From Fimbriiglobus ruber (lineage in GTDB: Bacteria > Planctomycetota > Planctomycetia > Gemmatales > Gemmataceae), in the NCBI RefSeq assembly GCF_002197845.1, contig NZ_NIDE01000005.1, positions 806,001 through 870,000 on the forward strand: a stretch of DNA of 64,000 nucleotides, given 5' to 3'. The notes under the pieces are model-generated. The model made no database searches. It was not told the DNA's origin and saw only the letters and a list, made by a program, of their open reading frames with translations. How positions within the stretch are numbered: position 1 is the stretch's first letter; each line of letters begins with the position of its first letter. Shown piece after piece: positions 27,828 to 37,449 of this stretch. A program made the translations under genes and the position numbers.

Positions 27828-29284
27828 TCAGACCGCCATCAAGTACCGGCGCAGGATCGTGTACACCGCGTCGCACCGGCTGTTCCAGACGGCGAGATCG
27901 TCCGGGATGTACCACTTGAGGGGGCGGAATGTGATGTGAACCTGAACCTTGTTCGGGTCACTCTTTTGCATTTCGAGGTCGACTTCGATCGGCTCCTTGC
28001 CCTTGGCAACCCCCGCCCGCGGGCGGCGGACAGCCAGTTGAAGAGTCCGCTCCCCTTGCTCTGGTTCGGGGTCGGATCTTTCCAGCCGGGCGGCAACTCC
28101 AGGCGGACGCGGATGAGCCCGGGCTCGGACGCGACCGCGACCCCGCCGACTTCTTCGATGAACGCCCGCAACTTGAGGGCCGCCAGCCGCTCGGGCAGCA
28201 ACGCCTCGAACTGGTCGAACAGAACGAACTTGTCCTCCGGCGTCCCGGGCTTGGCCGGTTGGTCGGCGAGCGTACACTCGACGATCTCTTCTTCCCGCGG
28301 CGTAGGCGGGACGTACCCGACCGGCGCCGTGGCGGCCCACACGTCGACGCTGAACGCCCGACTGAACTGGTCGGCCATTTCGTGGGCCGTTTGCGGCCGC
28401 TCGTTCGGGAACTTGGCGAGCGCGTGGTGGACGATCGCCTCGATCGCCGCAGGAACGTCCCCGACGCCGATCCGGCCGAACCGCGGCGGGGAAATGCGGA
28501 CGTGGGCGGCCAGCATCTCCTCGGTGGACTGGACGTCGAACGGGAGCCGGCCGGTCAGCAGTTCGTAGAGCATGACGCCGACCGCGTACAGGTCGGCTCG
28601 GCCGTCGACGGCGTCGCCGCGGATCATCTCCGGGCTGACGTAAGCCGGCGTCCCGCACGCGAAGATCGGCCCGTGCCCGGTAAGTTCGGCAAGTTGAATG
28701 TGCGGTTTCGCACTGAATCCCGCGAACCCGAAGTCGAGGACGCGGACGGATTCGTGGGCGGTGCCCGCGTTGACCACCATCAGGTTCGCCGGCTTCAAGT
28801 CCCGGTGGACGATGCCGGCGGCGTGGGCGGCCTGGAGTGCGTGGAGCAGGGGGAGGATCAACCGGGCGGTCCGCTCGACCGGGAACCGGCGGTGCTTCGC
28901 CAGGAGTTGGTCCAGGGTGATGCCGGGGATGTAGTCGAGGACCAGGCAGGGGCCGAGCGGGTCGTCGAGCGAGGCGTCGTGCATCCGCAGGGCGTACGGG
29001 TGCGAGAACCGCGCCATCGACTTGACTTCGTTGTCGAAGAACTGCCGGAAGCGGGGCGTGTTGACGATGTGGTCTTTGATCCGCTTGACCACGACGAACT
29101 GGTCGGGCCGGGCCAGCGGGCGGGCGAGGAGAACGTGCGCGTTGCTCCCTTCGCCCAGGAACGAAACGACTTCGTACCGTCCGAGGAACGTTTTCCCAAG
29201 GAACTCGCGGCCGGGGAGTTCCCGGCGACCCGATTTCCGCAGGTCGATCGCAGCAGAGCGGCTTGACACGCCGGACGTCCCCAT
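27828..29284 (-). CDS. serine/threonine protein kinase with an apparent C-terminal frameshift
   Basis: This is a Hanks-type kinase. The kinase domain covers residues about 37-320: Gly-rich loop L-G-E-G-S-N-A-H-V, catalytic Lys 67 (VVVKR), H-R-D-L-K-P-A-N (160-167), D-F-G (184-186) and T-P-A-Y-V-S-P-E. No transmembrane segment is seen, so it is probably cytoplasmic. The kinase frame alone would stop at 27839 after an Arg/Ser-rich, non-protein-like tail. The neighbouring frame supplies a natural continuation (A-K-G-K-E-P-I-E-V-D-L-E-M to 27828). The switch is -1 and lies at a run of five C on the plus strand (28010-28014). A sequencing indel, a true mutation or recoding are all possible. The start at 29284 follows GGAAGG. 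Confidence 0.85.
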
Positions 29285-29864
29285 CGTTTCCTTCCTCGGC
29301 CCCGACGATCGCATTCCCGTTGCACGAAGGTACGCAACCGTAGTTCGCGTTCAGGAGCTTGGCAAACCTCGACACCAGCGTCGATTCCTGTCCGGGCACG
29401 AGATCCCCGAGCGCCCGCCGACAGACTTCTTGCACCGGGCGCAAGCGCGAGGTGCGGCGATACCCGTTCGCCGAAATGCGAACACCTGTCCTGGTGTCGA
29501 TGTCGACGGAGAGACGGAATTGGAATTGGTTGAAACCGTCTGTGATCCGCTACTTGCGCGCCGCTGAAGGTGCCTCTTCGCGTTTCGGATAGACACCGAG
29601 TCGGGCGTTTCCATCTAAAGTGAGGCGGCACGCAAAGCGATCACCGAGTCGCCGGACTTCAGCTCACATTTCGAGGATGACGTTCAGGATTCGCGATGCG
29701 TCGGGGCGAACAGTGGGGGCCATCGACTCGGGTCATTTGCAAAGCGACCTGTCCCTTATTCAGGGCCACTCTGATTAATGTGGTCCCACGCGACACGGCT
29801 TCCGAACCTCTCGTGAACGGCTCGTGTCCCACTCTCGCGAAATGCACTTATCAGGTAGCGAGTC
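29285..29864. other. divergent intergenic region
   Basis: This is 580 bases between the divergent kinase and rtcA genes. Several open frames run through it (for example minus-strand frames to 29444 and 29614), but their composition is Arg/Ser/Pro-rich and unlike a protein. It should hold promoters for both genes; I could not place them with confidence. Confidence 0.4.
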
Positions 29865-30890
29865 ATGATCGAGTTAGACGGATCGCAGGGAGAGGGCGGC
29901 GGGCAGATTCTGCGCAGCAGCCTCGCGCTGTCGATTCTGACCCGGCGGTCGTTCCGGCTGGTGAACATCCGCGCGAACCGCAAGAAGCCCGGACTCGCTC
30001 CGCAGCACCTGGCGTCCGTTCGCGCGGCCGCGGCGATTTGCGGCGGCTTCTACAAGGGCGGCACGATCGGGTCGAGCGTTCTCTTCTTCGAGCCCGGCTC
30101 GGTCAAGGCGGGCACGTACACCTTCAGCATCGGCACGGCCGGCGCGACCTCGCTTGTGCTGCACACGGTCTGTCTCCCGCTCGCCCTCCGCGGCGGCGCG
30201 GAGTCGCACGTCACGATCACCGGCGGTACGCACGTGTCGCACAGCCCCTGCTACCACTTTCTGGAAACGACGTGGGCCGCTTACCTGCGGCAGATCGGGG
30301 TCGCGGTCGAACTGGAAATGGTCCGCCCCGGCTTTTACCCCCGCGGCGGCGGCGAGATCCGGGCGACGATCCGGACGTGCGCCGCCCCGCGCGGGCTCCG
30401 GCTGACCGAGTGCCCGGAACTGACCACGGCCGGCGGGCTGAGCGTGGCCGCGGGGTTGCCGGAATCGGTGGCGAAGCGACAGGCCCGGCGGCTGGCCGAG
30501 CGCCTCAAACGGGTCGACGTCGAGAGCCACATACCGACGGAGGAGTGGGAGGGCGGCCCGGGATCGGTGGCGGCGGTGATCTTCCGCCAGGCGCCGGTCC
30601 CGCCGCTGTTCTTCTCGCTGGGGGAAAAGGGCTTGCCCGCGGAAGCCGTAGCCGACACGGCGGCCGACGAGGCGATCGCCTACCGCGAGTCCGGCTGCCC
30701 CGTCGACCCCCACTCGGCCGACCAACTGGTCTTGCCGCTGGCGTTCGCCCCGGAGCCGTCCGAGTACCGCGTCTCGGAAGTGACGCAGCACCTGCTGACG
30801 AACATCGATGTCGTCCGCCAGTTCGTCGACCGGGAAATTACCTGTGATGGCAACGAGGGGCGGTCCGGCACTGTGCGGATTGCAAAGTAG
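29865..30890 (+). CDS. rtcA: RNA 3'-terminal phosphate cyclase
   Basis: RtcA uses ATP to convert RNA 3'-phosphate ends to 2',3'-cyclic phosphates, acting in RNA repair or processing. The 341-residue product begins M-I-E-L-D-G-S-Q-G-E-G-G-G-Q-I-L-R, the family signature, with R-x-N-R-K-K-P-G-L-x-P-Q-H-L further on and H-L-L-T-N-I-D-V-V-R-Q-F near the C-terminus carrying the nucleotidylated His. Length is normal. RtcB ligase and the RtcR regulator are not adjacent. The stop codon lies inside a dispersed inverted repeat. Confidence 0.95.
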   Translation: MIELDGSQGEGGGQILRSSLALSILTRRSFRLVNIRANRKKPGLAPQHLASVRAAAAICGGFYKGGTIGSSVLFFEPGSVKAGTYTFSIGTAGATSLVLHTVCLPLALRGGAESHVTITGGTHVSHSPCYHFLETTWAAYLRQIGVAVELEMVRPGFYPRGGGEIRATIRTCAAPRGLRLTECPELTTAGGLSVAAGLPESVAKRQARRLAERLKRVDVESHIPTEEWEGGPGSVAAVIFRQAPVPPLFFSLGEKGLPAEAVADTAADEAIAYRESGCPVDPHSADQLVLPLAFAPEPSEYRVSEVTQHLLTNIDVVRQFVDREITCDGNEGRSGTVRIAK

Positions 30891-30947
30891 TTGTCAGTTG
30901 TCGGTTGTCAGTTAGAAATCGACCAACAACTGACAACTGACAACTAC
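30887..30947. repeat. GTTGTCAGTTGTC inverted repeat
   Basis: Two arms of about 21 bases (30887-30909 and 30927-30947), built of GTTGTCAGTT units, pair with one or two mismatches around a short loop. The left arm includes the rtcA stop codon, and the right arm lies 22 bases from the stop of the convergent esterase gene. It can form a hairpin on either strand. Confidence 0.8.
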
Positions 30948-30968
30948 CCCAACGCCCCGGGCGCGGGC

Positions 30969-31982
30969 TCAGTCCTTCTTCTCTTTCTTTGGCGCCGGGT
31001 TCGGCTTAATCGTGACCGCGTCATCGGGCAGCGGTTCGATCTTCGCATCCACACCCTTCAGGTGTTTGTCGAAGAACGCGGTCCCCAGCTTCCCGACGGC
31101 TGGGAGCCCGAAGGAAGGGCCGCCGTGGCCGGCACCGGGCAACCGCTGGAGCGTAACGGGGACGCCCGCTTTGCCGAGCAGGTCCGCCAACTCGACGCTC
31201 TGGGCGTAAGGGACGAGCGTATCGTGGTCGCCGTGCAGGATCAGGAACGGCGGGCTGTCCTTGCTGACGTAGTGGACCGGGCTGACGGCCTCGCACCTTT
31301 CTTTGTCTTGTCCGAGCTTGCCGCCGATCAATGCGGAATACGGGTCGCCAGCGTTCCACTTGAAGATGTTTTTGACGTTCTTGTCCTCGTCGGCTTGCTT
31401 GATGACCGTCCAGAAGTCCGCGGGACCGAAGATGTCGCAGACGGCCTGGACGCGGTCCGACTGATCCTTGTTCTCGCCGATGGCCGGGAACGCCTTCTTG
31501 CCGCCGCTGGTCCCGACGAGCGCGGCCAGGTGCCCGCCCGCCGACGCGCCGCCCACGCCGATGTGGTCCGGGTCGATGCTGTACTTCTTGGCGTTGGCCC
31601 GTAGCCAGCGGATGGCGGCCTGACAATCCTGGATCTGCGCGGGGAAGAGCGCCTTCTGGCTGAAGCGGTACTCGATGCTGGCGAAGACGTACCCGCGGGC
31701 GAGTTGGCTCAAGTACGGTGCTTCTGCTTTGCTCCCGCCCTGCCAGCCGCCGCCGTGAATCCAGATCAGGAGCGGCCGCGGTTGATCGGATGGCTTCTCG
31801 GGAAAATAGATGTCGAGCGTCTGGGCCGGGTCGCCGTCGGGGATGTACTTGACGTCGTACTCCGCGGTGAAGTTCTTCGGCAGTGCGGGCCGCTTGGGCG
31901 CCTGCGCCGAAACGTCCGGGACGGCGACGGCCGCCCAGTAAACGAGGGCGAGGATTGCCAGCGGCATACGGGGAGGTCGCAT
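30969..31982 (-). CDS. secreted alpha/beta hydrolase, BD-FAE/esterase-lipase type
   Basis: The 337-residue product has a signal peptide (hydrophobic residues 7-22, cleavage near V-S-A-Q-A). The esterase features are the oxyanion-hole motif W-I-H-G-G-G-W and nucleophile elbow G-G-A-S-A-G-G-H-L, with the acid and base in H-G-D-H-D-T-L-V-P and P-G-A-G-H-G-G-P. The family includes carbohydrate acetyl and feruloyl esterases (BD-FAE), common in planctomycetes degrading algal or plant polysaccharides; the substrate is not predictable here. A Lys-rich tail (K-K-E-K-K-D) ends the protein. Confidence 0.9.
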   Translation of the reverse strand: MRPPRMPLAILALVYWAAVAVPDVSAQAPKRPALPKNFTAEYDVKYIPDGDPAQTLDIYFPEKPSDQPRPLLIWIHGGGWQGGSKAEAPYLSQLARGYVFASIEYRFSQKALFPAQIQDCQAAIRWLRANAKKYSIDPDHIGVGGASAGGHLAALVGTSGGKKAFPAIGENKDQSDRVQAVCDIFGPADFWTVIKQADEDKNVKNIFKWNAGDPYSALIGGKLGQDKERCEAVSPVHYVSKDSPPFLILHGDHDTLVPYAQSVELADLLGKAGVPVTLQRLPGAGHGGPSFGLPAVGKLGTAFFDKHLKGVDAKIEPLPDDAVTIKPNPAPKKEKKD

Positions 31983-32030
31983 AGCGGAGTCCGGGTAGTG
32001 GTGATCGAGACTGCGATTCCGACGGCGGGG

Positions 32031-32062
32031 CCTTGGTTACGCGGGAAGCGTTTTAACCAAGG
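32031..32062. repeat. hairpin in divergent promoter region
   Basis: The 9-bp perfect arms CCTTGGTTA (32031-32039) and TAACCAAGG (32054-32062) lie 49 bases upstream of the esterase start. They could be an operator or simply a dispersed palindrome. Confidence 0.35.
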
Positions 32063-32247
32063 CAAAAGCTGCCCAGATTCTACTCCGACTTGGCCAGACA
32101 TCCAGATTGCCGTGAACGGCCGCGTCACGAATGCGCGTCCCGCGCCGGCATGCACTTTCTCATCCACCACTCATTAAATTTTCTTGAGAAAGCCCGGGCG
32201 CGTGCCGTATCCTACGGGCACTCGCTTTCCTCGCCAGGTATTCAGAC

Positions 32248-33783
32248 ATGTCGGTCCGTGTCTCCGTCGGAACGTCGTTTGGCGACGCGGCGTTGATCGT
32301 ACTCGGCTTCGCGGCCGGGGTGTTCGCTGCGATCGCCGTGCCGGTCACCGTGTTGGTCGGACCGCTTCCCGCGGCCCTGCCGGGCGTGCCCGCTCTTCTC
32401 GCCCTCGTCGGCTTCCTTCTGCGCTACCGGTACATCGCGCGGAACCGCCGGTGGGTCACGCCGACTGACGACGGGTTCGTCCTCGAAGACCGCCGGGGCA
32501 CGTTCGAGTTCACCGACAACATGGTCTCCGACCTCGCGGCCTGGACCAAGGTGCGGTACCACAACGGCTCGCCGAAGGCGCGGGTCCGGACCGGCGCCTT
32601 CGTACTCAACGTCGGCGAACTGGCCGGCGACTTCCGCTTCCAGTACGAGTTCTCACTCAAAGCCGACGACCCGCTCGGGGAAATGATCGAGCGCGTCTTT
32701 CACAAGGTCTTCGACCGCGCGAAGGCCGAGATCGCGGCCGGCAACCCGGTGGCCGGGGAAGGCTGGGAATTCGACCGGGACGGCCTGCACGTCACGACCG
32801 TGGGGCGGGAGGAATCGTTCCCGCTCGCGGCCGTCACCGCGGTCGACGTGGTCGACAAGAAGGTGGTTGTTTGGGTTGCGCGCCGGGCGGAACCGTCGGT
32901 CCGCGTCCCGGCTGGGTCGCGCAACGCGCTCGTCCTCCACAAACTGCTCAACGACGACCTGACCGCCAACCCCCGCCCCTCGGCCGACGAGGAGTCGGCG
33001 GGCGGCCTGGGGCGGGTGATCTTCGAGCGGGACAAGTCGATCGACACCGTGACGTTGGTCGTCGGTGCCGTCCTCGCGATGGTCGTCCCCCTGATCGCCA
33101 TCGGCCTGTTGTTGCTCGGGCTCAACGACCCCCAGGGGATACCGGCCAAGCTGGTCATCATCGGCCTCGCCTTCGTGATCGCGCCGCCGATCATGTGGGT
33201 GGCCGCGTGGTTCGCCCGGGTGAACGTGTTCCGCTGCCACTCGCTCGGCGTCTTCCACCATACCCCGCGCGGCGAGAAGTGGCTCAAGTTCCAGGACATC
33301 GGCACGTTCACGTACAAGGGCACTCGCAATTACACCAACGGAGCCTACACCGGAACGACGATCAACATGACGTTCGAGCCGCACGACGACGTCGACGCCG
33401 TTCGCATTCACTACTCGACCAACTTCAAAAACGCGGACGAAGAACTGGACAACCTGCGCGATTTCATCAGTCGGGTCATCGCCGGGCACATGCTCAACCG
33501 CCTCAAAAAACGGAAATCGGTGATCTGGACTTCCAAGATGCGCTTCACCGACGAGGGCATTGAGGCGACCAAATCCGGGTGGCTCAAGTCCGGAGGGGTC
33601 CACCTGATTCCCTACGGCGAGATCGGGGACTACCGGATTGACGACGGCGTCTTTTACCTCGGCGTCCGGGGCGAGAAAAAATGGGCGGTGTCCGAGCCGG
33701 TGTCGCAACCGAACTTCTTCCCCGGGTTCGTGCTCATGCTGATGATCCTGAACTCACCGAAAGGTGACGCGGCCGACGCCTGA
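32248..33783 (+). CDS. membrane protein of unknown function
   Basis: The 511-residue product has two predicted N-terminal helices (about residues 13-33 and 40-58), a soluble region of about 200 residues, two more helices (about 270-292 and 300-325) and a soluble C-terminal domain with repeated beta segments (I-N-M-T-F-E-P-H-D-D and W-L-K-S-G-G-V-H-L-I-P-Y-G-E-I-G-D-Y). The two soluble parts resemble each other loosely in a W-x(n)-G-x(n)-R-x-E-x-F style, like PH-type membrane-associated domains. I do not recognise a family. It lies divergent from the esterase gene. Confidence 0.65.
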   Translation: MSVRVSVGTSFGDAALIVLGFAAGVFAAIAVPVTVLVGPLPAALPGVPALLALVGFLLRYRYIARNRRWVTPTDDGFVLEDRRGTFEFTDNMVSDLAAWTKVRYHNGSPKARVRTGAFVLNVGELAGDFRFQYEFSLKADDPLGEMIERVFHKVFDRAKAEIAAGNPVAGEGWEFDRDGLHVTTVGREESFPLAAVTAVDVVDKKVVVWVARRAEPSVRVPAGSRNALVLHKLLNDDLTANPRPSADEESAGGLGRVIFERDKSIDTVTLVVGAVLAMVVPLIAIGLLLLGLNDPQGIPAKLVIIGLAFVIAPPIMWVAAWFARVNVFRCHSLGVFHHTPRGEKWLKFQDIGTFTYKGTRNYTNGAYTGTTINMTFEPHDDVDAVRIHYSTNFKNADEELDNLRDFISRVIAGHMLNRLKKRKSVIWTSKMRFTDEGIEATKSGWLKSGGVHLIPYGEIGDYRIDDGVFYLGVRGEKKWAVSEPVSQPNFFPGFVLMLMILNSPKGDAADA

Positions 33784-33934
33784 AAACTAAGCGTGACCGC
33801 AAAAGCGTAAAAAGTGATTGAGGAGAGGCGGTAATTCGTCTCGACTCCGATTTAACAAGTGGGGTCAAGGAACGACCGCCTTGGGCCGCCCGACTGCCGA
33901 GGCGTCCAGTCAAATTGGTAGTCCCGTGGTGATA

Positions 33935-35206
33935 ATGACCAATATGAATCAGCCCGACGTTCTTATCAGCGGAGCCGGCCTGGCCGGTTTGTGCTGCGGC
34001 CGCCGGCTCGCCCAGTGTGGCGTCTCGTTCCAGATCCTCGAAGCGTCCGACGCGGTTGGCGGGCGGGTGCGGACGGACGTGGTCGACGGATTCCGGCTCG
34101 ACCGCGGGTTTCAGATTTACTTGCCCGAATACCCCGAGGGCCGCCGGGTTCTCGATTACGGGCCGCTCGACCTGCGGCCGTTCACACGGGGCGCGCTCGT
34201 CCGGATCGGCGGGCGCTTTCACCGCGTCGCCGACCCTCGGACCGAACCGCTCACCGCCTTCCGTTCCCTCTTCAACCCGGTCGGCACGGCCGGCGACAAG
34301 CTCCACCTCGCGCCGTTCAAATGGGCACTGGACGGCGGCACGCTCGAACAGCAGACGGCCTGCCCGGACGTGAGTACGCTCGATCTGTTGCGCGGGGAGG
34401 GCTTTTCGGAATCGCTGCTGGACCACCTCTTCCGCCCGTTCCTCGGCGGCGTCTTTCTGGAGTCGGACCTGGCGACGTCGAGCCGGTTCTTCCGGTTCGT
34501 GTTCCGGACGTTCGCGGCCGGCGGCGGGGCGGTCCCCGCGGCCGGCATGCAGGTGATCCCCGACCAGATTGCGGCGGGTCTGCCGGCCAGCGCGGTTCGA
34601 TTTGGGGCACGGGTCCAGGCGGTCGGGCCGGCCGGTGTGCATCTCGCCGATAGCACAGCCCTACCCGCACGGGCGGTCGTGATCGCGACCGAGGGACCGG
34701 AGGCTGCCCGGCTCCTGAACGGCGAGGTGCCCGACCCCGGGTCGAACGGGACCGTCACCCTGTACTACGCCGCGGCACACCCGCCGGTCCGTGAACCGAT
34801 CCTGGTTCTCGATGGCGAGCGGAGTGGGCCGGTGAATAACCTGGTTGTAATGTCCGAGGTCTCGCCCGCGTACGCGCCGCCCGGGCAGGCGCTGGTAGCG
34901 GCTTCGGTGATCGGCGTCCCGCCCGATTCCGACGCCGACCTGGACCGCCGGGTGCGGGGGCAACTGACCGGGTGGTACGGGTCAGCCGTGGGAGGGTGGC
35001 GGTTGCTTCGCGTCTATCGCATCCCGCACGCGCTGCCCGACCAGTCGGCCGGCGTACTCGAACCGTGGCAGCGACCGGTCCGGTTGCGGGCCGGGCTCTA
35101 CGTCTGCGGAGACCACCGGGACAACGCGTCGATCGACGGCGCCATGACGTCCGGCTTCCGCGCGGCTCAGGCGGTGATGGAAGACTTGTCCGAGAAACGG
35201 GCGTAA
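33935..35206 (+). CDS. FAD-dependent oxidoreductase (amine oxidase/desaturase-like)
   Basis: The 423-residue product has an N-terminal Rossmann FAD-binding motif (V-L-I-S-G-A-G-L-A-G-L-C-C-G) followed by E-A-S-D-A-V-G-G-R-V-R-T-D, the G-G-R motif of the amine-oxidase/protoporphyrinogen-oxidase/phytoene-desaturase superfamily. The C-terminus has G-L-Y-V-C-G-D-H-R-D-N-A-S-I-D-G-A, the second FAD-contacting motif. The substrate is unknown; similar proteins are annotated as NAD(P)-binding FAD oxidoreductases. The start could be 33935 or 33944. The convergent kinase gene ends 9 bases away. Confidence 0.88.
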   Translation: MTNMNQPDVLISGAGLAGLCCGRRLAQCGVSFQILEASDAVGGRVRTDVVDGFRLDRGFQIYLPEYPEGRRVLDYGPLDLRPFTRGALVRIGGRFHRVADPRTEPLTAFRSLFNPVGTAGDKLHLAPFKWALDGGTLEQQTACPDVSTLDLLRGEGFSESLLDHLFRPFLGGVFLESDLATSSRFFRFVFRTFAAGGGAVPAAGMQVIPDQIAAGLPASAVRFGARVQAVGPAGVHLADSTALPARAVVIATEGPEAARLLNGEVPDPGSNGTVTLYYAAAHPPVREPILVLDGERSGPVNNLVVMSEVSPAYAPPGQALVAASVIGVPPDSDADLDRRVRGQLTGWYGSAVGGWRLLRVYRIPHALPDQSAGVLEPWQRPVRLRAGLYVCGDHRDNASIDGAMTSGFRAAQAVMEDLSEKRA

Positions 35207-35215
35207 CGCGTGGCG

Positions 35216-37162
35216 TTACTTTTTCGTGACCCGCGGCTCCACCCAGAAGCTGTCCGCCCCGTACATTTTCCAGGGCTCTCGTGGGGAACTGGTCACTCTC
35301 AATTCGAGTGTTTCCACGCCGGCGACCGAGACTTTGCAGGGCTGGATCTGGCCGGTCGCGCTCACGGGGTTCGATTCCCAGAGACGTTTCCCGTCCCCGT
35401 AAACCTCGAACGTCAGCGGGGTCTGACTGCCGGGCGATCGGTCGTCCAGCGCGACGTCCGCCATGAAAAAATCGCACTGCTTACGAAGACTATACACCAG
35501 GCCGACTTTCCCCGCCGGGCAGGCGTGCATCCAAACGGCGTGCGGCGACGGCCGGCCGTTAACACTCAGCACGGGCCTACCGTTGCCGTCGTTCCTGTCG
35601 CTCTTCTCTGGCGGCCTGGGCTGGCCGGGTGGCGGGGGAGGCATCAGTATCCGTTTGCCCAAGGGGTCGTCTGGCGGGAACCCGTAGCCTGTTACCGGCT
35701 GCCAGTCCGAAAGGAACTCCTGCGCCGGCGCGGGAGACGAGGGCGGTTCTTTGGCCGCGCTCGCGACCTGCGGCTTCGGGCGCGTGGCGAGCCAGATGGC
35801 CAGACCGCCCACAGCAACGACCCCGACCACGGCCAGCGCGACCAACAGGGTCACGCGGTCGCGCCGGAGTTTGCGCCGCCCTTTCTTCGGCCGCCCGCCA
35901 CGCAATTTGCTCAAGCGCGGCGACGGCACCTCGATCGCGAGCCGGACCACCGGCGGCGGAGGCGGGATGACTGCCGGGGGCGCGGGCGGCGAGACCACGA
36001 GCGGTTGGGGCACCGGCGGCGGCGGTTGCTCCAGGCGGCGCAGCGCCTCGATCACGTCCTCGGCTGTCGCCGGCCGGTCCGCCGGCTTCTTCGCGAGCAA
36101 ACGTCCGACGAGATCGGACAGCCCGGCGGGGATCAACGGATTGAGGATCGACACCGCCGGTGGGTGCTCGGAGGTAATCGCGATCATCCGCCCGATGGTG
36201 TCCGGGCGGTCGAACGGCTCCCGGCCGGAGCAGAGACAGAACAGAATGCAGCCGAGGCTGAAGAGGTCGCTCCGGGCGTCGAGTTCGTGGCCGCGGGTCT
36301 GCTCGGGAGACATGTAGCCCGGCGTCCCCATCACGATGCCGGCCTGGGTGAAATGGGCGTCGTCTTGAATCGGGCGGGCGAGGCCGAAATCGAGGAGTTT
36401 CACCTTCCCGTGCGGGGCTTCGAGCCAGATGTTCGCCGGCTTGATGTCGCGGTGGACGAGGCCGCGCTGGTGGATCGCCGCGAGGCCGGACGCGATTTCC
36501 CGGCTGATTCGGAGGATTTCCGGGAGCGGGAGCGGGCGGCGACCGGCGAGGTGGGCCGAAAGTGACTTCCCTTCGAGCAGCTCCATCACCAGATACGTGG
36601 TGCGGGCGTCCCGGCTCGCCTGATAGACCGTGACCACATTTTCGTGCTTGATGGCCGCCAGCGTCCGGGCTTCGCGGAGAAAACGCTCCCCGAAGTTCCC
36701 CTGGCCTTCCAGCTCCGTCCGAAGAATCTTGATGGCCACGGGCCGGCTGAGCGAAGTGTCTTCGCCGCGATACACCGCCCCCATGCCCCCGCTACCCAAG
36801 AGTTCGAGAACGCGATAATTCCCGAGCCGGCCCACTTCGTCCGACTGTTGCGGCGGGCTGAACGGCGAGAAGGGCTCCAGCGGGGGAGGCGTGGCGACTA
36901 TGGTCTCCGCCAGCCCGGCCGAGTTGCCGGGGGAGCGTTTGGATTTACGAAAAGGGCGGGTCGGCTCCGACGCGATCGCCGCACCTTGGGCGCTAACAGC
37001 CATTGTCGCGCTAACGGCCGGGGCGAATTTTTTAACGAGATCTGAACAGGCCGGGCATTGTTCGAGGTGCGCTCGCAAGACCTGGGCGTTAAAGTCCGCA
37101 TCGTTACCCAGGGCAAAGCTTTTGAGCTGCTGTGCGGGCGGACAGGGCGGCGTCTTTGCCAT
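35216..37162 (-). CDS. serine/threonine kinase with N-terminal zinc finger and C-terminal NPCBM-like domain
   Basis: The 648-residue product carries an H-x3-C-x2-C element (A-H-L-E-Q-C-P-A-C, Cys 36/39) like anti-sigma zf-HC2 domains, a Hanks kinase domain at about 115-385 (L-G-S-G-G-M-G-A-V-Y, Lys 145, H-R-D-I-K-P-A-N, D-F-G-L-A), a Pro-rich stretch, one transmembrane helix near 450, and an extracytoplasmic C-terminal domain of about 110 residues. The C-terminal domain matches the NPCBM/NEW2 carbohydrate-binding pattern (H-A-V-W-M-H-A, F-E-V-Y-G-D-G-K-R-L-W-E-S). This suggests a receptor kinase sensing an extracellular carbohydrate. The start at 37162 avoids an unlikely extension. Confidence 0.9.
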   Translation of the reverse strand: MAKTPPCPPAQQLKSFALGNDADFNAQVLRAHLEQCPACSDLVKKFAPAVSATMAVSAQGAAIASEPTRPFRKSKRSPGNSAGLAETIVATPPPLEPFSPFSPPQQSDEVGRLGNYRVLELLGSGGMGAVYRGEDTSLSRPVAIKILRTELEGQGNFGERFLREARTLAAIKHENVVTVYQASRDARTTYLVMELLEGKSLSAHLAGRRPLPLPEILRISREIASGLAAIHQRGLVHRDIKPANIWLEAPHGKVKLLDFGLARPIQDDAHFTQAGIVMGTPGYMSPEQTRGHELDARSDLFSLGCILFCLCSGREPFDRPDTIGRMIAITSEHPPAVSILNPLIPAGLSDLVGRLLAKKPADRPATAEDVIEALRRLEQPPPPVPQPLVVSPPAPPAVIPPPPPVVRLAIEVPSPRLSKLRGGRPKKGRRKLRRDRVTLLVALAVVGVVAVGGLAIWLATRPKPQVASAAKEPPSSPAPAQEFLSDWQPVTGYGFPPDDPLGKRILMPPPPPGQPRPPEKSDRNDGNGRPVLSVNGRPSPHAVWMHACPAGKVGLVYSLRKQCDFFMADVALDDRSPGSQTPLTFEVYGDGKRLWESNPVSATGQIQPCKVSVAGVETLELRVTSSPREPWKMYGADSFWVEPRVTKK

Positions 37163-37449
37163 GGCACGTCTCCGGTGGGCGGACCGATTCCCGTGCGCCA
37201 AAAATAGGTTACGCAAGGGCAACACGCAAATGGCTGCTCATTGGTCCGAGCAAAAGTCCGGTCGATAAGTGCCCGATGCCGGCCCGCGTGGAGCAGTTGA
37301 TCGAGCGTTTTTCGCCCGCCAGGGTTTGCGTCGAAATCGTTTTCCCCGGCCGTTCGCGCTTGTCCGCGAGACGCTGGCGGTGAGATAATGTGTAAAGTTA
37401 ACGGCACGCCCGGCACCGGGCGGTGGCGGCATCGACGCGGAGGTGGATG

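Noticed and set aside
27607-27915. A 102-residue minus-strand frame after trpA
   Set aside because: Overlaps the kinase C-terminus in another frame and shows no protein-like pattern.
29351-29631. Minus-strand frames upstream of the kinase start
   Set aside because: Composition is Arg/Ser/Pro-rich, and a clear kinase start with ribosome binding site lies at 29284.
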